Below are positions 59,493-64,000 of a stretch of DNA of 64,000 bases, piece after piece. A model generated the notes under the pieces. That model saw only the letters and a program-made list of their open reading frames with translations, had not been told where the DNA came from and did not search any database. Within the stretch, counting starts at the first letter, position 1; every line of letters starts with the position of its first letter. Position numbers and translations under genes: made by a program. The DNA lies in the NCBI GenBank assembly GCA_014529385.2, contig CM043958.1:88927025-88991024 (forward strand). The letters run 5' to 3'. The DNA comes from Adiantum capillus-veneris (taxonomy: Eukaryota; Streptophyta; Polypodiopsida; Polypodiales; Pteridaceae).

Positions 59493-61230
59493 GTTTGGAA
59501 CCAAGTCAACACTTTGCCTTCTAAGTTCATTCCAAATCCCTCAAACTGTGTGTGAAAGTTGGTTATGCACTCAGCTCTTTGAAGTTGTCTGAAGCTTGCT
59601 AAGCGGTCGTAAGGATTCTGTGTTCTACTGTACTTTTCAACCCATTTTTGGAAATCTGATGGTCTGACTCCACGGTTGTGTGCCACACCTTCTCTCCTAG
59701 CTGGTGTTTCTCCCATTAGGCCTTCAAACTAGTTGTTTGGCAGGTGTGACTCATGTGGGCCTCTTCTTGTCCTAGTGTCACCTATTCTTCCCATGTTAAC
59801 ACTAGAATGGTAACCTAACAGGACATAAAAGTGTCCTTTCATCCTTTCACGAGCTTATAGTTCAATAACTACTTCATATGGAAAAAATGAGAAACTTGTA
59901 ATTTTTCTCATCCCTTGGTCACTACAAGCCTCCGAAGTTGATGGACCAGTGCATTTTGCCCAAAACAGCAATTTCTTACGGTTGATTGCGTATAAATAAG
60001 AGTGGAGATTTTTGTAGGACATGAGATAAAATGCCCCATTAACTTCAATGGGTTGTTGACCAAAACATATGGTTGCTTTTACCTTACTATTTTTTTTTTT
60101 TGGGCAAAAAAATAGGTACAAAAAAGTTGCATTTTTGCCATTCTGCGGACCTATCATCAAAGTTTCTATAGTCACGCTCAATACAGATACTATATACATG
60201 TTTTCTTAGTTCCCTTTGGGCCTATGGATTCAAAAGGAGCCATGGAGCATGTCAAAAGGATAATGGATCTCTTACAATTGGAACTTTGGGGACAATGATA
60301 AAGTGCTAAATACAGCAAACATGAAAAAACCGGGTTTAGCATTATGACCTCTAGAAACCCATAGAAACTACTCAATATCTAGCCAAGTTTGTAGTCTATG
60401 ATTAGATATGGTTACTACCTACAAAATACATACAATTGGCCTAAGAAACTATCAATATTGAGAAAGTTATACTTACTACTCTAAAATGTATCGTATTCTT
60501 CAGCAATCGAAAAACTCAACCATCATCATATACTATGCTATATAGCATATTAGGTCCCCCAAAACTCAAGGAAGATTAGCTTTATGTTATACATTACACT
60601 TACACAATCAAAATTGAATTTGGATATCAAGAAAGCCACCAAAAAAATCATAAAAGTGCTAATTTTGGCCAAAAAACAGGTTTATGCAATTCTTGTAAAT
60701 TGGTCATAACTTTCAATTTTAACACTTAGCTCTCCCTACAAGCATCAAAACATGTTGAGAACTATGAAGGCCTAACATCTAGCCATCTAAACCTCACAAA
60801 CATGAAGTTTAGAGTGGTATAGTTGCCAAAAATTGAAAAAAAACCAAAAACAGGACCTGTTTTTTCACACAGTTTAGGTTCAAAAATGTTGTGCAAGAGT
60901 AAGGTTAATGGTGAGATCGATACTCAAAAAAAAATGCTAAGGTTTTTCAGCTCATAAGGCAACTTTGTGGATATATAGCACCTAGAAATTCATTTTCATA
61001 ATCTTCAAAAAATTCAAGAAAAATGGTCACTTAATAGGACACAAAAGTGTCCAAGGACATAAAAGTGTCTTGTTACCATTCTAGTGTTAAAGGTGATTTC
61101 TGATCCCTGCCCCTGTTTCCATCATTGAGGTGATTGCCTCTAGCTGTGCTTCCTCTTCAATTGACAATGCTATCATAGGCTCTATCATTTGGCCCTATGT
61201 TCTTCTCGGTTTCAATATTGTTCTCGTAAT
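59493..61230 (-). pseudogene. Element G (gypsy) gag fragment, interrupted by TTAA element
   Basis: At 59716-59493 the minus strand has SDFQKWVEKYSRTQNPYDRL, then FHTQFEGFGMNLEGKVLTWF, a retrotrans_gag-like domain cut by element C's LTR. The upstream part, before the TTAA element, is at about 61200-61091: EEEAQLEAITSMMETGAGI. Joining at the single TTAA gives a continuous reading context. An in-frame TAG lies near 59735. Confidence 0.65.
59800..61086. mobile_element. 1.29-kb TTAA-flanked inverted-repeat DNA element (non-autonomous)
   Basis: The termini are a perfect 15-bp inverted repeat, CACTAGAATGGTAAC at 59800-59814 and its complement ending at 61086. Both ends are flanked by TTAA (59796-59799, 61087-61090). 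Subterminal quasi-palindromes GGACATAAAAGTGTCC (59821-59836), GGACACAAAAGTGTCC (61037-61052) and a variant (61055-61070) lie near both ends. The interior is AT-rich with no transposase motif. TTAA duplication is the hallmark of piggyBac-type transposons. A TA duplication (mariner-like) with termini starting ACACTAG cannot be excluded. The CACTA superfamily is less likely because its 3-bp duplications do not match here. Confidence 0.8.
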
Positions 61231-61394
61231 GACTTCTCAGATCGAATGTCTTTGGTATTTGGTCTATTCAATCTCCTTTGGAGTCATCATAACAAAATTA
61301 TTGCTATAATAAAGGCTCTAAAGAGGTGGATAAGAAGTTCCACTAAACCTTTCTCCTTGATCAAAAAAATATACACGATTTTCAAGGGTTTCAA

Positions 61395-61784
61395 CTACCC
61401 TGGTTTGGCATGAGTAGTCCAGATCAAGTCCACGACATTGTTGGCTTCCCAACAATAGACTCCAGGACTAGGGTTGTCAATGGATATGCACTTTAGAGGT
61501 TTAGTATCTATCAAATCATATCCTTCAAATTCTAGCACATGCGGTCCTTCCTTCATAGTCTTGTTTGGAATTAGAGTGTCAACTTTCAATCCCCATTTGT
61601 CTACCGAATCAAGATCTTGTATCTTGAGGTATTGCACCCCATTTTGGTCCATATAGAAGGTGTCTTGTTTGTTCGCCCTAACCTCCTCTTCAAACTCAAT
61701 GGTATGGTCATCTACACTTACAACAAATTCCTTGTTAGGATCCAAGTAAATCTGGGCTTTTTATTGGTTAATCTTAAAGAAGGC
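61395..61784 (-). pseudogene. Unrecognised ORF between gypsy relics
   Basis: The open frame 61745-61395 encodes 116 residues rich in Asp/Glu (EFVVSVDDHTIEFEEEVRAN and VLEFEGYDLIDTKPLKCISI). The same frame can be followed up to an ATG at 61784 (MAFFKINQ) through one TAA. It resembles no family I can name. Its place just upstream of the element G gag fragment on the same strand suggests it belongs to that retroelement. Confidence 0.4.
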
Positions 61785-62259
61785 CATAATATGCTTGAGC
61801 TTGAGTGAGGTCCTAGTTCCTGATTGAGTCAAAAAAGAAGACAACTCTGAGCATGAGTCAGAGTAAGTGTCTGGCACTTCTTTCGCTGTGGTCTCTAAGG
61901 GTCTCCCTTGGTTTACACTTTCTTCTATGGACATTCTGCTCTCAGTTTCGTGGATATAGCCTTAATTTGCAAAAAAACGTCCTACCCTAAGGTACATAAA
62001 GACATGATCACCCCAATAGAAAGGAATACCTATTTTCTCATACCACTACTAACTCTTTTTAAATGCAATCCTCTTAATCTGGAAATTTCCAAAGTTCCCT
62101 TCCAATTTCCAATTTGATCAAAAGTGTATAAGTTAGTTAGAGGATCACATAGACATACAAGAGCTTCTAATGAAAATTCTTGCTTGATCCTATCAAAATG
62201 GTCAACCTTATCAAGTTGCAAACGTATACTCTAGAATACTCAACTTCAAGCATCAAATA

Positions 62260-62700
62260 ATGTCCAATTGACTCCAAATTTTTTTAGGCTACCTATTTGG
62301 TGCATCTACTGACACTGGTGACCCAAAATGTGAAAAACATTGTTTCTTGTTAGCAGGAGGTATTAATCGTGATTATTAGATTCTAGACTTGTACTGGATG
62401 TTCACTCCTTAACCAAGTCAATTGTCAAGTTTCATGGAGTTTGGTTCAGTTTCCAATTTCTTAGGGAAAATTTTGCGTCCATTTCTAGGCTTCAATGGAG
62501 TTTTGTCCCAAATGACAACTTATAGGTCCAAATGGTCTCAAACTTGAATCAGAGTTCCTTTACTCTATGTTCTAGCCGGTAATATGGTCACAGTGTGAAA
62601 ATTTTGCATTTCCAACTCATTGGTATTAATCACAATTACTAGCCTTTTGACCAAATCCACACTTTTTTCAACTTTTTTGACACATAATTCAAAAATAGTG
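62260..62700. repeat. Two-unit ~263-bp array with near-palindromic AATC-ATT motif
   Basis: GGTATTAATC starts at 62359 and 62622 (263 bp apart) and is followed by GTGATTATTA and ACAATTACTA respectively. This is the same kind of AT-rich near-palindrome as in element D's leader, in an otherwise similar sequence style. Homology to D's array is inferred, not shown. Confidence 0.5.
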
Positions 62701-62766
62701 TATTATATTAAAGTTGGCTTTATACCTTGCCGTAAGGTTTTAAGTCAAAAATTAGGAATTGAGGGA

Positions 62767-63400
62767 TTAAGAGTTACAATCTAGAAGCTTATAGCCCCAT
62801 TGAAATAGACTCATAATTACATTTTCAATAAAGTACTTGCTTCGGGAATCAATAAATTTGCAAGCCTTTTGAACAATCCTCCTCTTTTGTAGCCTGGACA
62901 AGCCCTCTGAACATTGACTTGTGCTCAAGAAATCATCAATTTCTCTTAAAGCTTCTCTACTTCCATACATGGTGTGGGCACCACATATAACCTGCTATAT
63001 GAGCATGCACACGGTTGCTAGCCAATTGATCAACTCCTTGATTCTGGTCCCTTCTAACATGCTTAAACTGCATCACTTCAAAAAACTTCAACATCTTCTT
63101 TACGAAAAAAGATAATTCTTGAGAGAATCCCTCTTTAGTTGCTATTGACCCAAGAGCTGCTTAATGACTAAGAGTGCATCACCCTTAACCACAAGCCTGG
63201 AAATCCCAAACTCCACACATTGCTTTAATCCCAGATGGAGAGTCAAGTACTCTGCTTCATTGTTTGTGTGAACACCTTCCATGTCATAAGCCTTGGAGAA
63301 AATCATCTTACCTTGTGGGTCGTGTATAATCACACCTCCTCCCACTTTCTGCACTATTCTTCTATAAGCTCCATCGAACCACATAGTGAAGGCTTCTTCT
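62767..63400 (-). pseudogene. Ty3/gypsy-type RNase H and RNase H-integrase linker relic
   Basis: RNase H: MWFDGAYRRIVQKVGGGVII, then GVHTNNEAEYLTLHLGLKQC and VVKGDALLVIKQLLGQ (63384-63142). These carry the D, E and D catalytic positions of the RNase H fold. The continuation near 63090-62990 (FKHVRRDQNQGVDQLASNRV) is in a shifted frame. At 62970-62767, KRRIVQKACKFIDSRSKYFI matches the linker before the integrase zinc finger. The RT part is not seen. The TNNEAEY form is typical of the second RNase H of Tat-type gypsy elements. Confidence 0.75.
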
Positions 63401-63544
63401 AAAGCAAGTTCTTCCCCGACTTCTTCTTACCACCCTTGGATACATTGGCAAATCATCTTCTTTGTTAACTAGAATTTCCACCAAATGTGATTTTCTTGTG
63501 TGATCAATTTTCAACTTGAACTCCATGTGTAATGATAGCAACAA

Positions 63545-64000
63545 AGAGAAGCTTGAGTATGCATAGGATTGTGGAGGCTAAGATCTCCATGATAGTTCTC
63601 CTCTTCTTCAAAGCATCAATGAATGATCAATAGAATTATATTGCAAATAAAAGGAGTGGAATTATTAGGGCTTTGGTTACGAGCTTGATAAGAAGAAGCA
63701 TACTATATAGAATACTAGTGGAGATTCCTGAAATTCTAGACAATCTTTGATAATCCTGTCATATGACCTCTTTAATCTTAGAATTAGCTTAAAATTTCTT
63801 ACATAAAGCTATAGAGTTTGAAAAGATCTATTTCAATTTTAAAAAAATTGCAATCTTACCTTATGTAAGTGAGTTATGTGTGATTTAGTAAAGACTACCT
63901 TTCCCCCTTTTCAAGAATAGTAACTTTGATTTCTAAGAAGGAGGTGGAAGAGTCAAAACTATGAGAGTACGAATGCTGACATTTGGGCTCTTTTGGGAAT
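63545..64000. other. No gene seen
   Basis: AT-rich end of the window without recognisable domain. It may be the upstream (RT) part of the gypsy relic, too decayed to read. Confidence 0.4.

Noticed and set aside
59855-60199. 114-residue ORF inside the TTAA element as a transposase
   Set aside because: No DDD/DDE or other transposase motif, and it is too short; probably chance.
59800-61086. CACTA (En/Spm) transposon from the CACTA terminus
   Set aside because: CACTA elements make 3-bp duplications; here the 3-bp flanks (TAA, TTA) do not match while TTAA matches on both sides.

Overview
The window looks like nuclear DNA of a land plant. It has GT-AG introns, a plant-style F-box/leucine-rich gene, an ankyrin-repeat gene with small phased exons, Ty3/gypsy and Ty1/copia elements primed by initiator-Met tRNA, a plant-type LINE with a zf-RVT finger, and much AT-rich filler. 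The lineage cannot be fixed by eye; a non-seed plant such as a fern is possible but not shown. Only two host genes are supported: an ankyrin-repeat gene on + (seven phase-consistent exons, 5706-8722, 5' end not found) and a two-exon F-box gene on - (21368-23087). Most of the remaining sequence is mobile DNA.

Layout. 1-~5440: a broken minus-strand Ty3/gypsy element (here H), running off the window at its integrase end, with its 5' LTR next to the ankyrin gene. 5.7-8.7 kb: ankyrin gene. 8.7-11.2 kb: no gene seen. 11.4-13.0 kb: LINE 3' remnant. 13.6-18.2 kb: very decayed minus-strand copia element (I) with local duplications. 18.24-18.38 kb: a 140-bp fold-back element. About 19.05 kb: a tRNA-like, SINE-like box pair. 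21.4-23.1 kb: F-box gene.

24-61 kb is a nest of insertions that can be read as a stratigraphy. An old minus-strand gypsy element (C) sits in the gag of another decayed gypsy (G). C is now in pieces at 26247-27034, 36149-38357, 48405-50510, 50511-51262 and 58584-59492. It was entered by B (27035-36148, + strand, complete gypsy with two LTRs), by D (38358-48404, + strand, about 10 kb, gag/protease-like reading frames but no reverse transcriptase), and, within its LTR, by a solo LTR (E, 51263-58577), which was itself entered by copia element F (52556-58287). Another solo LTR of B's family (A, 24078-25683, TSD GGAAA) lies just outside. A 1.29-kb TTAA-flanked inverted-repeat element (59800-61086) also interrupts G. 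61.4-63.5 kb holds an unrecognised ORF and a gypsy RNase H relic.

Most unusual: D's leader carries five copies of a ~283-bp unit, each centred on a 22-bp (near-)perfect palindrome, and a related two-copy array lies near 62.4 kb. B's LTRs are also structurally unequal: the 5' LTR has a 246-bp tandem duplication and an ~80-bp internal inversion, and the 3' LTR is a mosaic of B-type and A-type sequence. No complete intact transposase or polyprotein ORF was found.
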